From: Cupriavidus necator
Lineage (GTDB): Bacteria > Pseudomonadota > Gammaproteobacteria > Burkholderiales > Burkholderiaceae
Length of the DNA stretch: 64,000 bases
Reading direction: 5' to 3'
NCBI GenBank assembly: GCA_022041995.1
Contig: CP074381.1
Location: 3,782,001 to 3,846,000, forward strand
The position numbers and the translations under genes are program-made. Shown here in pieces: positions 47,601 through 56,762 of this stretch. Position 1 is the stretch's first letter. Each line of letters begins with the position of its first letter. The notes beneath the pieces are model-generated. The model was not told the DNA's origin. It was given only the letters and a program-made list of their open reading frames with translations, and ran no database searches.

Positions 47601-48286
47601 TGACGGGCGTGGGCTGTTTCGCCGGCGTAGCCGGCGAGTCACTTTTTGGCCGAGCGCCAAAAAGTAACCAAAAAACGCGTCGCCTGAGCGGCTGGCAATA
47701 AATTGCACGGCGTTGGTGGTTCGAGCGGTGGTGATTTCCGCTGATGTGATTGGTGGTTCGAGCCAGCTACGCTCCCTGTCTGGTGCCTGCGTCGACGGAC
47801 TATTGGACGAACCCGACTTTAGGTTGTTGGCAGCCTGCTAAGACCGCCATCGGGGGGACGCCTTCGGCTGCGCTGCGCGCACGCAGCATCTCAGGTCGGA
47901 GGCACGGGCACGGAGTGCATCGCTGCGCTCGCACCGCGTGGTCGCGGATGAGCCGAACCCAACGCTATTAGGAAGTGGTCGGTCGCTCTGCTTAGGGCCG
48001 GCGCAGCAGCCGTAGGCGTCCCCGAGATGCGGCTGGCAGCAGGCGGCCTACGCCCTGCATGGGGATTGTTCAATAGTGGGTTAACGCAGGCACTGCCACA
48101 CACTCACATGGCGTAGCAGGCTCGAACGGGCAACCACATCGAACGAAAATCACCGCCGCGGGAACTACCAACGCCGTGCAATGGATTGCCAGCCGCATAG
48201 GCGACGCGTTTTTCTGCTTACTCTTTTGTCGCTCGGACAAAAGAGTAAGTCGCCGGCTACGCCGGCGAAACAGCCCACGCTAGTCA
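47601..48286. repeat. Long imperfect palindrome (about 690 bp) with conserved hairpins in each arm
   Basis: The outer arms 47601-47764 and 48119-48286 are inverted copies with high similarity (for example GTGGGCTGTTTCGCCGGCG in both). Each arm contains a GCCGGC-rich palindrome and an A/T-flanked hairpin: ACTTTTTGGC/GCCAAAAAGT at 47641-47665 and a 14-bp stem CTTACTCTTTTGTC/GACAAAAGAGTAAG at 48217-48249. The two hairpins differ in sequence but keep full pairing. Weaker inverted similarity extends inward to about 47890 and 47990. No believable gene lies inside. This arrangement matches large REP/BIME-like intergenic elements. No transposase is present. Confidence 0.8.
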
Positions 48287-48351
48287 AGAGCGACTACCCG
48301 GGAAACAACACCATGCTAATCGTCGAACAATCAAAATAATGGGTAAGGAAG

Positions 48352-48822
48352 ATGTACCACTACACTGCCGGCGGCCTCAAAAACGTGTGGCTGGCCAATG
48401 GATACGAAATCCAGAACACGCTTCACGGCAAAGGCGTATCGATCAAAGATCTGGACGGCCTTTGCGTCGCCATCTGCCTCGCCCTGGCGAAGAAGCCATC
48501 CCCCCTGAGCGGTACCGAATTCCGCTACATCCGCAGCGCCGGCTTGATGCAATCGCAGGCCGGTCTGTCGAAACTGCTGGGGAACAATGAGCAGGCCGTT
48601 GCACGTTGGGAGAAGACTGGCAAGTTGCCAAGGTGGGCCGACAAACTCGTGCGCCTGCTTTACCTGGCGCGCGCAGAAGGCAGTGCCCCTATTGCGTCAG
48701 TCATTGAACGCATCAACGCAGTCGAGCGCGCGGAGAAGCAAAAGATCGTGCTACGCGCGGCAAAATCCGGGTGGGCATCTAAGGTAGAGTCACAAGGCAG
48801 TGACGAAGGCATTGCGGCATAA
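48352..48822 (+). CDS. XRE-type helix-turn-helix regulator (antitoxin-like)
   Basis: The 156-residue protein has an N-terminal domain (MYHYTAGGLKNVWLANGYEI) and a central helix-turn-helix (EFRYIRSAGLMQSQAGLSKL, NNEQAVARWEKTGKLP) similar to the C-terminal DNA-binding half of MqsA/HigA-like antitoxins. The CxxC zinc domain of MqsA is absent. AAGGA precedes the ATG. No partner toxin lies directly beside it on the same strand. The convergent, degraded VapC pair starts about 100 bp further on. It lies directly after the long palindrome in DNA of lower GC content, which suggests acquisition by transfer. Confidence 0.7.
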   Translation: MYHYTAGGLKNVWLANGYEIQNTLHGKGVSIKDLDGLCVAICLALAKKPSPLSGTEFRYIRSAGLMQSQAGLSKLLGNNEQAVARWEKTGKLPRWADKLVRLLYLARAEGSAPIASVIERINAVERAEKQKIVLRAAKSGWASKVESQGSDEGIAA

Positions 48823-48920
48823 GACTCGATGCGCGCGAAAAGCGCCTTCACCGCCGGCTGCCGACTCAGGGGCGAGAACTTCTATAGGTTCGGCAACTGA
48901 GAAACGACGGCGACTCACGA

Positions 48921-49289
48921 TCAAGCCTCCCAAGGGTTTAGGATGCTGACGCCAGTTGCCATGAAGTCGGCGACATTCCGTGTAACGACGGTCATACCGT
49001 GCACGATTGCTGTGGCGGCAATCAACGCATCCCGCTCCGATTGCCGGTCTGGTACATGCAGCCGAGCGCAACGCAGGGCCACGGCGGTATCAATGGGCAA
49101 AACGCGGCCTGCGAATTCGGGCAATACATAGTGGTCCAGCCACGCCCGCACCATCGCTGCCCAGGCTCGCATTCCGCCGCTCGATTTGCAAGACACCGGC
49201 TTCCACCACGCTGCAACGTTTGCATCAGCCTTACCGCCTCGGACCTTGCGCAGTTCGGAAACGACATTGGTATCGAGTACGAGCATCAT
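48921..49289 (-). pseudogene. VapC-like PIN-domain toxin, internally damaged
   Basis: The 122-residue product begins MMLVLDTNVVSELRKVRGGK (first acidic PIN residue) and ends with DALIAATAIVHGMTVVTRNV, as in FitB/VapC toxins of about 140 residues. The middle is abnormal: WWKPVSCKSSGGMRAWAAM replaces the usual helix with the second catalytic Glu. In another frame the same DNA reads EAGVLQIERRNASLGS, which is the expected PIN sequence. So a deletion of roughly 20 codons plus a second small indel have put residues about 29-45 out of frame and removed catalytic positions. The toxin is probably inactive. It overlaps the antitoxin stop by 4 bp. Confidence 0.75.
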
Positions 49290-49540
49290 GTGAGATCAGC
49301 GGGGCGGAATTTGGTGTTGGCACGTGGCGGATTGAACTCGATGTCGTCAGTTCCTGGCATCGCGAGTGCGTCTGCAATATTGCGACCCTGCTGGGTAAGC
49401 CTCTGATATCCCTCGAAGCTCAACAGCACATGCGCCGGTTTTCCGCGGTCCATGATGAAGACCGGACCGTCCTTCGACGCCCTCTCGGCTCCTGTCACGT
49501 CCTGATTGAGTTCTCGGCTCGATAGGGTTGTGATCGTCAT
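49286..49540 (-). CDS. Phd/YefM-family antitoxin
   Basis: The 84-residue protein starts MTITTLSSRELNQDVTGAER and contains GPVFIMDRGKPAHVLLSFEG, the Phd/YefM DNA-binding and dimerisation fold. A disordered C terminus (FNPPRANTKFRPADL) would wrap the PIN toxin. Its TGA overlaps the toxin ATG (ATGA), the usual antitoxin-first operon order with autoregulation. Unlike the toxin it appears intact, consistent with loss of toxin activity while the repressor is retained. Confidence 0.88.
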   Translation of the reverse strand: MTITTLSSRELNQDVTGAERASKDGPVFIMDRGKPAHVLLSFEGYQRLTQQGRNIADALAMPGTDDIEFNPPRANTKFRPADLT

Positions 49541-49682
49541 GATGACACTCCCAGCAACTTCAATGTAGTGACATTATTAAAAGGCGATGCAACCATGCTG
49601 TGCCTATACCACGAGGAGATAGCCTTCCCGTTTCCGAGGCCGCCTGCGGCTTGCCGCCTAGCAGGCGAGCCGCGCAAAGCCC

Positions 49683-51554
49683 TCACAGAAATCCCACCGA
49701 AAACCACGGCACCAGCGTCAGCAACAACAGCGCAATGAAAAGTGCCGCCATATGGGGCCAGACCCGCGGCATCGCCACGTCCGGCGAAACGCGCCCGATC
49801 GCACAGGCGGCATAGAAGCCCACGCCAAAGGGCGGCGCAAACAGGCCCAGCCCCATCGCAAAGATCACCACCATGGCGTAGTGCACCTCATGCACGCCGA
49901 CCAGTCTGGCGATGGGGAACAGCAAGGGCCCGAACAGCACGATCGCCGGGATGCCTTCCAGCAGGCTGCCCAGGATCACGAACGCCAGCGCGGATACCAG
50001 CAGGAAGCCAAGCTTGCCGCCCGGCACCGTCGACAGGATCGTCACCAGGTCTTGCGCAAAGCCTGACTGCGTCAGCGCCCAGGCCATGGTGGTGGCGCAG
50101 CCGACAATCAGCAGGATCGCCCCCGACAGCGCCGCAGTATCGAGCAGCATCGGATAGATCTTGCGTAAGTCAAACTGCCGGTACACCAGCACCCCGGCCA
50201 GCACCGTGTAGAAGATGCCGATGGTCGACACCTCCGTCGCCGTGGCCACGCCCTCCACCACGGCGGTGCGGATAATCACCGGCAATGCCAGCGCGGGCAG
50301 CGCCACCAGCAGGGATCTCAGCAGCGCCGTGCGCGACGGCCGCACCGTGCCGCCCATGTCTTCCTTGCGCGTCTGCCACCAGACCACGCACGCCATCATC
50401 ACCAGCCCGACCACCGCGGGCATCAGCCCGCCGACAAACAGCGCGGTGATCGACACACCGGTCACCGAGCCAACGGTGATCAGCACGATGCTCGGCGGAA
50501 TGGTTTCAGACATCGCACCCGATGCCGACAGCAGCCCGATCAGGTCACCGTCCTTCGCGCCGCGCTGCTTCATCTCCGGGAACAGCGCCGGCGCCACCGC
50601 GGCCATGTCCGCCGCCTTGGAGCCGGAGATGCCTGAGACAATGTACATCGCCCCAAGCAGCACATACTGCAACCCGCCGCGAAGGTGGCCGATCAGGTTG
50701 GCGAGGAAGTTGATCATCGCGCGCGCCAGGCCGGTCATCTCGATCAGCCCGCCCAGGAAGATGAACAGCGGCACCGCCAGCAGGATCAGGTGAGACATGC
50801 CCTCCTGCATGCGGTTGGGGATGATAGACAGGGGCGTTGCCGTCGACAACGCCAGGTAGCACAGCGTGGACAAGCCAAAGGCAAAGGCGATGGGCACGCC
50901 GATGGCCACGCACAGGACCAGCATCAGCAGGAAAAAGATCACCAGGTTGGCATTGCCCAACCCCATCAGTACGGGCGACAGCAGGTACAGCAATCCGCCG
51001 CCGGCAGCCACCAGCAGGCCACTGAGCGCCACCTGCTTTCGGCTCGACCGTTGGAGCAGTTGCGCGGCTGCCGTCAGCAGCATCAGCACGGCCCCGACCA
51101 GGACCGCGCTGGCACGCCAGGCTTCGCTTACCTCCAGCGTTGGCGTCGATACATCCAGATGTTCGGTCAGGTGCTCCCACGCAGGCCAGGCCAGCAACAG
51201 CAGGAACACCATCACCAGCCACATGCCGAAGGCGTCCACCCAGGCGCGCGTTGCGGGCGACAGGTCCTTGATGAAGGTGGTGAGTTGCATGTGCGCGCTG
51301 CGATGCAGCGCAATGATGGCGCCAAGCATCGCCAGCCAGACGAAGAGAATGCTGGCCAGTTCCTCCGTCCACGGGATTGGGGCGTGCAGCGCGTAGCGCG
51401 CGAAGGCCCCGCCCCCAAGGATCAGAATTTCGGCCAGCACGATCAGCGCCGCCGGTAATTCCACCATGCCGGCGAGGAACCGGGTCCAGCGGCCTCCGGC
51501 GGTCAGTGGAATACAGGCGGCAGGCGTGGCCAGGGGTTCCGCAGTGTGCTGCAT
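49683..51554 (-). CDS. TRAP transporter fused permease (DctQ-DctM)
   Basis: The 623-residue inner-membrane protein fuses the small DctQ-type subunit (about residues 25-170, with WTEELASILFVWLAMLGAI) to the large DctM-type subunit (from about 205: LVLCVAIGVPIAFAFGLSTL, then GLARAMINFLANLIGHLRGG and SGISGSKAADMAAVAPALFP). It uses the sodium gradient to import an organic acid delivered by the periplasmic DctP protein encoded 44 bp upstream. Linkage to fructuronate reductase and mannonate dehydratase genes suggests a sugar acid. An extra hydrophobic pair between the domains forms the fusion linker. Confidence 0.93.
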   Translation of the reverse strand: MQHTAEPLATPAACIPLTAGGRWTRFLAGMVELPAALIVLAEILILGGGAFARYALHAPIPWTEELASILFVWLAMLGAIIALHRSAHMQLTTFIKDLSPATRAWVDAFGMWLVMVFLLLLAWPAWEHLTEHLDVSTPTLEVSEAWRASAVLVGAVLMLLTAAAQLLQRSSRKQVALSGLLVAAGGGLLYLLSPVLMGLGNANLVIFFLLMLVLCVAIGVPIAFAFGLSTLCYLALSTATPLSIIPNRMQEGMSHLILLAVPLFIFLGGLIEMTGLARAMINFLANLIGHLRGGLQYVLLGAMYIVSGISGSKAADMAAVAPALFPEMKQRGAKDGDLIGLLSASGAMSETIPPSIVLITVGSVTGVSITALFVGGLMPAVVGLVMMACVVWWQTRKEDMGGTVRPSRTALLRSLLVALPALALPVIIRTAVVEGVATATEVSTIGIFYTVLAGVLVYRQFDLRKIYPMLLDTAALSGAILLIVGCATTMAWALTQSGFAQDLVTILSTVPGGKLGFLLVSALAFVILGSLLEGIPAIVLFGPLLFPIARLVGVHEVHYAMVVIFAMGLGLFAPPFGVGFYAACAIGRVSPDVAMPRVWPHMAALFIALLLLTLVPWFSVGFL

Positions 51555-51598
51555 CGATGTCTCCTGTTGCGTGCGGGTTCATTCAGGCCCCGAGGCCC

Positions 51599-52618
51599 TT
51601 AGGTCAGCCGGCCGGTGTACTTTTCCAGCGCCGACCACGCGTCCTCGCCGTACTTCCTGCGCCATTCCGTGTAAAAGCCCGCGCTTTGCAGCAGGTCGCG
51701 GAATGGTGCCGGATCCGGCCGGTTAAAGATGACGCCGTAGCGAGCCATCTCCACCTGCGCTTCGGCATTGACGCGTGCGATGTCCTCGCGCTGCTTCAGT
51801 GCCGCAGCGGTAAAGTGGGTGGTGAGCGCTGCCTGCACTTCCCCAGGCAGCGCCTGGAACTTCTTCGCATTGCCGAAAATAAAATGGCCATCCCAGGTAT
51901 GCCCGGTAAGCGAACAGAATTTCTGCACTTCATAGAGCTTGCCGCTTCGGATCAGTCCTAGCGGCGTCTCCTGGCCATCGACCACCCGGGTCTGCAGCGC
52001 TGAATAGAGATCGGCAAACGGTATGACCGTCGGCGCCGCCCCCAACGCCTTGAACATGGATACCCACAGCGGAATCGCCGGAACGCGGATCTTGAAACCC
52101 TTCAGGTCCGCGGGCGTATTCACTGGCCGGCTTGCCGACGTGATGTTGCGATAGCCGTTGTCCAGGCTTTTCTCGAACACATGCAGGTTCACCTTGCGGA
52201 GCAAGCCGCGCACATAGGCACCCAGGTCGCCGTCCATGGCGGACCACACAGTGGCGTAGTCCTTGAAGGCAAAAGGGATGCCGTTGATGCTGGCGGCCGG
52301 CACCCGCGTCTGCAGGTTGGTGCTGGCCGTCGACATGAAGTCGAGCGCGCCGGCAAGCGTCTGCGACACCATGTCCGGCTCGCTGCCGAGCTGGCTGTTT
52401 GGATAGATCTGCAGGTCGACCTTGCCACCGGTGTCCTTGCGGATGGCCTGCGCAGCTTCCACGATGCGCAGCGTGCCCGGGTGGTCCGCCGGAAACGCGG
52501 TGCCGTACTTCAGCCTGATGGTAGCGGCCTGGGCCATGACGCATCCGATCGGCAGCGTCATGGCGATGCTGCCGACGGCAAGCGCGCCAAAACGGCGGCG
52601 GGTGAATGGGTTGGACAT
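51599..52618 (-). CDS. TRAP transporter periplasmic solute-binding protein (DctP)
   Basis: The 339-residue protein has a signal peptide (MSNPFTRRRFGALAVGSIAM, with an RRRFG pair reminiscent of Tat signals) and the DctP fold: KYGTAFPADHPGTLRIVEAA, GKVDLQIYPNSQLGSEPDMV and LKGFKIRVPAIPLWVSMFKA, the last with the Arg that anchors the ligand carboxylate. It binds the substrate for the fused permease encoded downstream. GGAGACAACC precedes the ATG. The upstream gene is fructuronate reductase-like. Confidence 0.93.
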   Translation of the reverse strand: MSNPFTRRRFGALAVGSIAMTLPIGCVMAQAATIRLKYGTAFPADHPGTLRIVEAAQAIRKDTGGKVDLQIYPNSQLGSEPDMVSQTLAGALDFMSTASTNLQTRVPAASINGIPFAFKDYATVWSAMDGDLGAYVRGLLRKVNLHVFEKSLDNGYRNITSASRPVNTPADLKGFKIRVPAIPLWVSMFKALGAAPTVIPFADLYSALQTRVVDGQETPLGLIRSGKLYEVQKFCSLTGHTWDGHFIFGNAKKFQALPGEVQAALTTHFTAAALKQREDIARVNAEAQVEMARYGVIFNRPDPAPFRDLLQSAGFYTEWRRKYGEDAWSALEKYTGRLT

Positions 52619-52654
52619 GGTGAGGTTGTCTCCTTGTTGTCTGGTGGGGATGGA

Positions 52655-54100
52655 TCAGAACGACAGCAGCGCGGCCGCACCGCCAAGGCGCAGCACCGCC
52701 AGGTGGCGGGCAAGCCGGGCGGCCAGTGGCGCCGGCCACGGCTCGCTGCCAAAAACCGCGACGTGCGCCAGCGCCGCACGGACGGCGTCAGGATCGCTGT
52801 GCGCGGCACGCAGGCGTGCTGCCAGCGCAGGCGCGCCGGGATCGTGGAAGGCAAGCGTCTGGCCGCTGTCGCTGCGCTCACCGCGCAGGCAATGCAGCCA
52901 GGCCGCGAGCGCACACTCAAGATAGGGTCGCTCGGCGCCGGCGCTAGCGCGCAAGGCGGGCAGCCACCGCACCGGCACCTTCTGCGTGCCGTCTGCCGCA
53001 ATCTGAGCGGTGCGATGCTCGAGCGCGGCATTGCGGAAGCGGTCCAGCAATGCCTCGCTGTAGCGGCCGACGTCATATCCCGGCGGTGCCTGCACGGTCG
53101 ACTGCAGGTCAGCCATCACGCCGGTGGCGAAGGCGCCGACGAGCGGATCGGCCATGGCGTCGGCAACAGTCTCCAGGCCGCACAACTGCCCGGCATAGGC
53201 GATGGCAGAGTGCGTGCCGTTGAGCAACTGCAGTTTCATGGCCTGGAAGGGACGGACATCGCCAGTCAACAGCGCCCCGCCCGCCTCCCATGCCGGCCGT
53301 GGTCCCGCAAAGCAATCCTCGATGACCCATTGCGTGAACGGCTCGCAGACGATCGCGGCCTCGTCGTGCAAGCCCAGCCGCTCCAGCACTTCATGGCGTG
53401 ACGTCGGCGTGGCGGCCGGCACGATGCGGTCCACCATGGTGTTGGGCAATGCCAACTCGTCGCGCACGCGCCGGGCCAGCGGCGGATCGATCAGCTCCGC
53501 GTACTGCGCCAGCAGCTTGCGCAGCGTATCGCCGTTGCCGGGCATGTTGTCGCAGCACACGATGCTGAGCGGCGCTCCGGGAGGCCGGCGGCGCAGGCCC
53601 GCGGCCAGTACGCCAAGGGTGCTCCTGGGCGTGTCCGGATGGGCCAGGTCATGCCGGATATCGGCGTTGCCGGTATCGAGGTCCGCGCTGGACGGAAGCT
53701 GGCAGTAGCCCTTTTCCGTCACCGTGCAGGTCACCACGGGAATGGCCGGATCTGCCAGCGCGCCGATCACCTCGGCCAGCGCGTGCGGTGCATACCAGGC
53801 CTGCACCACGGCGCCCACGATGCGCGTTGTGGCCGCCGCGCCTTCACGCTCGGTCACCGAATACAGGTAGTCCTGCGCCGCCAGCGCCCGGGGCGTACGC
53901 GGCTCCCTCAGGCTGACGCCGACAATGCCCCAGCGTGTATCGCCTGCGCAGATCGCCGCCTCCGTATACAGCGCCTGGTGCGCGCGATGAAACGCGCCAA
54001 GGCCGAGATGGACCAAGCCGCGGGACAAGCGGCTGCGGTCGTAGCCAGGCAGGCGCACGTCGGCGCGGGCGCTGCAACAGGTGCGTTGCGTCAGCCTCAT
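52655..54100 (-). CDS. Mannitol dehydrogenase-family oxidoreductase, likely fructuronate reductase
   Basis: The 481-residue NAD-dependent polyol/hexuronate dehydrogenase has GLVHLGLGAFHRAHQALY at the N terminus (dinucleotide binding), TVTEKGYCQLP, CDNMPGNGDTLRKLL, NTMVDRIVPAATP and the catalytic KLQLLNGTHSAIAYAG (Lys, Asn and His). Linkage to mannonate dehydratase makes D-fructuronate to D-mannonate reduction (UxuB reaction) the best guess, though mannitol or arabinitol oxidation is possible. It heads the TRAP operon and is divergent from the dehydratase, so one regulated control region (54101-54366) serves both. Confidence 0.87.
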   Translation of the reverse strand: MRLTQRTCCSARADVRLPGYDRSRLSRGLVHLGLGAFHRAHQALYTEAAICAGDTRWGIVGVSLREPRTPRALAAQDYLYSVTEREGAAATTRIVGAVVQAWYAPHALAEVIGALADPAIPVVTCTVTEKGYCQLPSSADLDTGNADIRHDLAHPDTPRSTLGVLAAGLRRRPPGAPLSIVCCDNMPGNGDTLRKLLAQYAELIDPPLARRVRDELALPNTMVDRIVPAATPTSRHEVLERLGLHDEAAIVCEPFTQWVIEDCFAGPRPAWEAGGALLTGDVRPFQAMKLQLLNGTHSAIAYAGQLCGLETVADAMADPLVGAFATGVMADLQSTVQAPPGYDVGRYSEALLDRFRNAALEHRTAQIAADGTQKVPVRWLPALRASAGAERPYLECALAAWLHCLRGERSDSGQTLAFHDPGAPALAARLRAAHSDPDAVRAALAHVAVFGSEPWPAPLAARLARHLAVLRLGGAAALLSF

Positions 54101-54366
54101 GATCGGTACCTCGGCATCTCTGTTGGCCGCATCGTGCGTGCACCCGGCGTTGTTTCCATGCGGTGCAAAGTAGCATGCGGGAGGCGTGCGGAATGTGCAG
54201 TCCTTTCGCGATTCAACTGCAGCAAGCGCTGCATTTCATTGCAGAATCGGCTGTACTCCGCCCCACTCACCACGCTGTACTCTGGGTCGCATCCACACCG
54301 ATGCAGGCGCTGCGCGAACTGGCGCCCCGTCGGACCACTTCCATGACGATCCGGCCGGAGCCACCC

Positions 54367-55575
54367 TTGAAGATCGAACAGATACAGACCATCGTCACTT
54401 GCCCCGGGCGCAACTTCGTGACGGTCAAGGTGCTCACCGATGAAGGCGTGTACGGGCTGGGCGACGCCACGCTCAATGGCCGCGAACTGGCGGTGCGGGC
54501 TTACCTCGACGAGCACGTGATCCCCTGCCTGATCGGCCGCGACCCGCGTAACATCGAGGACATCTGGCAATACCTTTACCGCGGCGCCTACTGGCGGCGC
54601 GGGCCGGTCACGATGACCGCCATCGCGGCCATCGACATGGCGCTGTGGGACATCCTGGGCAAGCTGGCCGGCATGCCGGTGTACCAGCTGCTGGGCGGCA
54701 GGAGCCGCCATGGCCTGATGGTGTACGGCCACGCCAACGGCCGCGACCACGCCGAAGCCATCGACGCCGTGCACAGCCATATCGAGCAAGGCTACAAGGC
54801 GATCCGCGTGCAGTCCGGCGTGCCGGGCCTGTCGAAGGTGTACGGCGTAGGCGCGCAGCGGGGCCACTATGAACCCGCGGAGAAAGGCCTGCCCCCGGAG
54901 GAGCCGTGGGACACGTCGCTCTATCTGCGCCACACACCGGAACTGTTCCGCAAGGTGCGCGAGGCAGTCGGCTTCGAACCCCATCTGCTGCACGATGCGC
55001 ACCACCGGCTGACCCCGGTCGAAGCGGCCCGCCTCGGCAAGGCGCTGGAGCCCTATAGCCTGTTCTGGCTGGAAGACGCCACGCCGGCCGAGAACCAGGA
55101 CGCCTTCCGGCTGATCCGCCAGCACACCACCACGCCGCTCGCGGCTGGTGAAGTCTTCAATTCGCTGTGGGACTGCAAGGAGCTGATCAGCCACCAGCTG
55201 ATCGACTACATTCGCGCCACCATCGTTCACGCCGGCGGTATCACGCACGTGCGGCGCATTGCGGACTTCGCCGCGATCTACCAGGTGCGCACGGGCTTCC
55301 ACGGCGCCACCGACCTGTCGCCGGTGTGCATGGCCGCGGCCGTCAACTTCGGGCTGTGGGCGCCTAACTTCGGCATCCAGGAACTGATGCCGCATGGCGC
55401 CCTCACCGACGAGGTCTTTCCGCACAACTACCGCTTTGAAGACGGCTACCTGGTGATGGACGAAGTGCCGGGCCTTGGCGTCGACATCGATGAGTCGCTG
55501 GCGGCGAGGTATCCTTACGAGCGCGCGTACCTGCCGGTGGCGCGCCTGCGCGACGGCGCGATGTGGAACTGGTAG
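54367..55575 (+). CDS. D-mannonate dehydratase (enolase superfamily, ManD/RspA type)
   Basis: This 402-residue enolase-superfamily enzyme removes water from D-mannonate to give 2-keto-3-deoxygluconate. It begins at a TTG ([20 protein letters not shown]) with GGAG 6 bases upstream. An ATG 24 bp earlier is possible but adds unrelated residues. Family segments include [47 protein letters not shown] (metal Asp), [11 protein letters not shown] and [14 protein letters not shown] (metal Glu residues), and a C-terminal DGAMWNW that is characteristic of ManD. An alcohol dehydrogenase gene follows 35 bp downstream. Confidence 0.93.
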   Translation: MKIEQIQTIVTCPGRNFVTVKVLTDEGVYGLGDATLNGRELAVRAYLDEHVIPCLIGRDPRNIEDIWQYLYRGAYWRRGPVTMTAIAAIDMALWDILGKLAGMPVYQLLGGRSRHGLMVYGHANGRDHAEAIDAVHSHIEQGYKAIRVQSGVPGLSKVYGVGAQRGHYEPAEKGLPPEEPWDTSLYLRHTPELFRKVREAVGFEPHLLHDAHHRLTPVEAARLGKALEPYSLFWLEDATPAENQDAFRLIRQHTTTPLAAGEVFNSLWDCKELISHQLIDYIRATIVHAGGITHVRRIADFAAIYQVRTGFHGATDLSPVCMAAAVNFGLWAPNFGIQELMPHGALTDEVFPHNYRFEDGYLVMDEVPGLGVDIDESLAARYPYERAYLPVARLRDGAMWNW

Positions 55576-55610
55576 CCCGCCGTGCCAGTTGACCTGAACA
55601 AGGAGCCAGC

Positions 55611-56645
55611 ATGTTGAGCGTCGTCGTCGAGCAACCGATGCGCATGGCCGTGTGCGAGCGGCCGACCCCGGAGCCTGCCGAGGGCGAGGTACGCGTGCGC
55701 GTCCGTTTCGCCGGCATCTGCGGTTCGGACCTGCATATTTTCCACGGCAAGAACCCGTTCGCCACCTATCCGCGCATCGTCGGCCATGAGTTCGTCGGGC
55801 GTGTCGACGCGGTCGGTGCCGGCGTCAGCGTCTTGCGCCTTGGCGAACGGGTGGTGGTGGATCCGGTGGTCAGCTGCGGCCAGTGTCATGCCTGCCGGAT
55901 CGGCCGGCACAATGTCTGCAGCCGGCTGCAGGTGATCGGCGTGCACCGCGATGGCGGCTTCACCGAGTACGCATGTGTGCCGGCGCGCAATGCCTACGTG
56001 GTCCCCGATGGCATGGCGGCCGCCAGTGCCGCGGTGATCGAGCCGTTTGCCGTGGCGGCACACGTCACGCACCGCACCGGCGTGCTGCCCACGGACCTTG
56101 CGCTGATCTACGGCGCGGGGCCGGTGGGCCTTAACCTGCTGCAGGTCCTCAAGCGCGTGTATGGGATACGGGCCTTCATCACCGACCACGTCGATGAGCG
56201 CCTGGCGCTGGCGCGCGGCTGCGGGGCGGAGGACGACGAGATCATCAACACCTCGCGCGAGCCGCTTGCGCAGGCACTGGCCCGGCGCGGCGTGGAAGGC
56301 GGGCCGACGCTGGTCTACGACGCGGTCTGCCATCCGGCCATCCTGGAAGAAGCCGTGCGCATCGCCGCGCCGGCGGGCCGCATCGGCGTGCTGGGGTTTT
56401 CCGCCACGCCGTCGGCCCTTCCGCAACAGTTGCTGACCGGCAAGGAACTGACCCTGTACGCCTCGCGCCTGAACTGTGCGATGTTTCCCACCGTCATCGA
56501 CTGGATCGCGCGCGGGCTGGTGGATCCGGGCCACATTGTCACGCACCAGGTCGGCCTGCGCGATGTCGCCGGCGCGTTCGACCTGGCCGCAAGCCAGCCG
56601 CGCGTGAGCTGCAAGGTGCTTCTCGATCTGGGCGGGGACGCCTGA
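55611..56645 (+). CDS. Zinc-dependent alcohol dehydrogenase (RspB/L-idonate dehydrogenase-like)
   Basis: The 344-residue medium-chain dehydrogenase has the catalytic zinc ligands (GICGSDLHIFHGKNPF, GHEFVGRV), the structural zinc cysteine cluster CGQCHACRIGRHNVC and an NAD-binding loop (IYGAGPVGLNLLQVLKR). It would oxidise a sugar acid or polyol such as L-idonate, L-gulonate or galactonate to a keto acid. The pairing with ManD mirrors the rspA-rspB arrangement known from enterobacteria. A truncated kinase gene starts 1 bp after its stop. Confidence 0.9.
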   Translation: MLSVVVEQPMRMAVCERPTPEPAEGEVRVRVRFAGICGSDLHIFHGKNPFATYPRIVGHEFVGRVDAVGAGVSVLRLGERVVVDPVVSCGQCHACRIGRHNVCSRLQVIGVHRDGGFTEYACVPARNAYVVPDGMAAASAAVIEPFAVAAHVTHRTGVLPTDLALIYGAGPVGLNLLQVLKRVYGIRAFITDHVDERLALARGCGAEDDEIINTSREPLAQALARRGVEGGPTLVYDAVCHPAILEEAVRIAAPAGRIGVLGFSATPSALPQQLLTGKELTLYASRLNCAMFPTVIDWIARGLVDPGHIVTHQVGLRDVAGAFDLAASQPRVSCKVLLDLGGDA

Positions 56646-56646
56646 C

Positions 56647-56715
56647 ATGCGCGCGCGCTTCGACATCGTCGCGCTCGGCGAAGCCATGGTGGACGAGGCT
56701 AGCCAGCCTGCCTGA
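56647..56715 (+). pseudogene. 5' remnant of a 2-keto-3-deoxygluconate (PfkB-type) kinase gene
   Basis: After the dehydrogenase stop the frame MRARFDIVALGEAMVDEASQ runs 22 codons to TGA. RFDIVALGEAMV is the conserved N terminus of KdgK/PfkB sugar kinases, and everything after it is missing. The gene would have phosphorylated the KDG made by the dehydratase. The break is followed at once by a hairpin and the convergent Bug gene, so the remainder was probably deleted. Confidence 0.65.
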
Positions 56716-56730
56716 CCGGCTGCGCAGGTG

Positions 56731-56755
56731 TGCCTGCCGCCGGCGCAGGCAGGCA
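56731..56755. terminator. Hairpin ending the hexonate operon
   Basis: TGCCTGC (56731-56737) can pair with GCAGGCA at 56745-56751 or 56749-56755. It lies between the kinase remnant and the convergent Bug gene, whose stop is at 56763. It has no T tract and is a plausible bidirectional or Rho-assisted terminator. Confidence 0.4.
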
Positions 56756-56762
56756 ATGCCGC

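Noticed and set aside
47476..47667. Frame giving a product ending in RRRSRRVTFWPSAKK
   Set aside because: This is the translation of the repeated palindromic arm, often misannotated as a gene. There is no ribosome site.
47757..47764. TTCGAGCC as the T-loop of a tRNA
   Set aside because: No acceptor stem or anticodon arm can be built around it. It belongs to the end of the palindrome arm.
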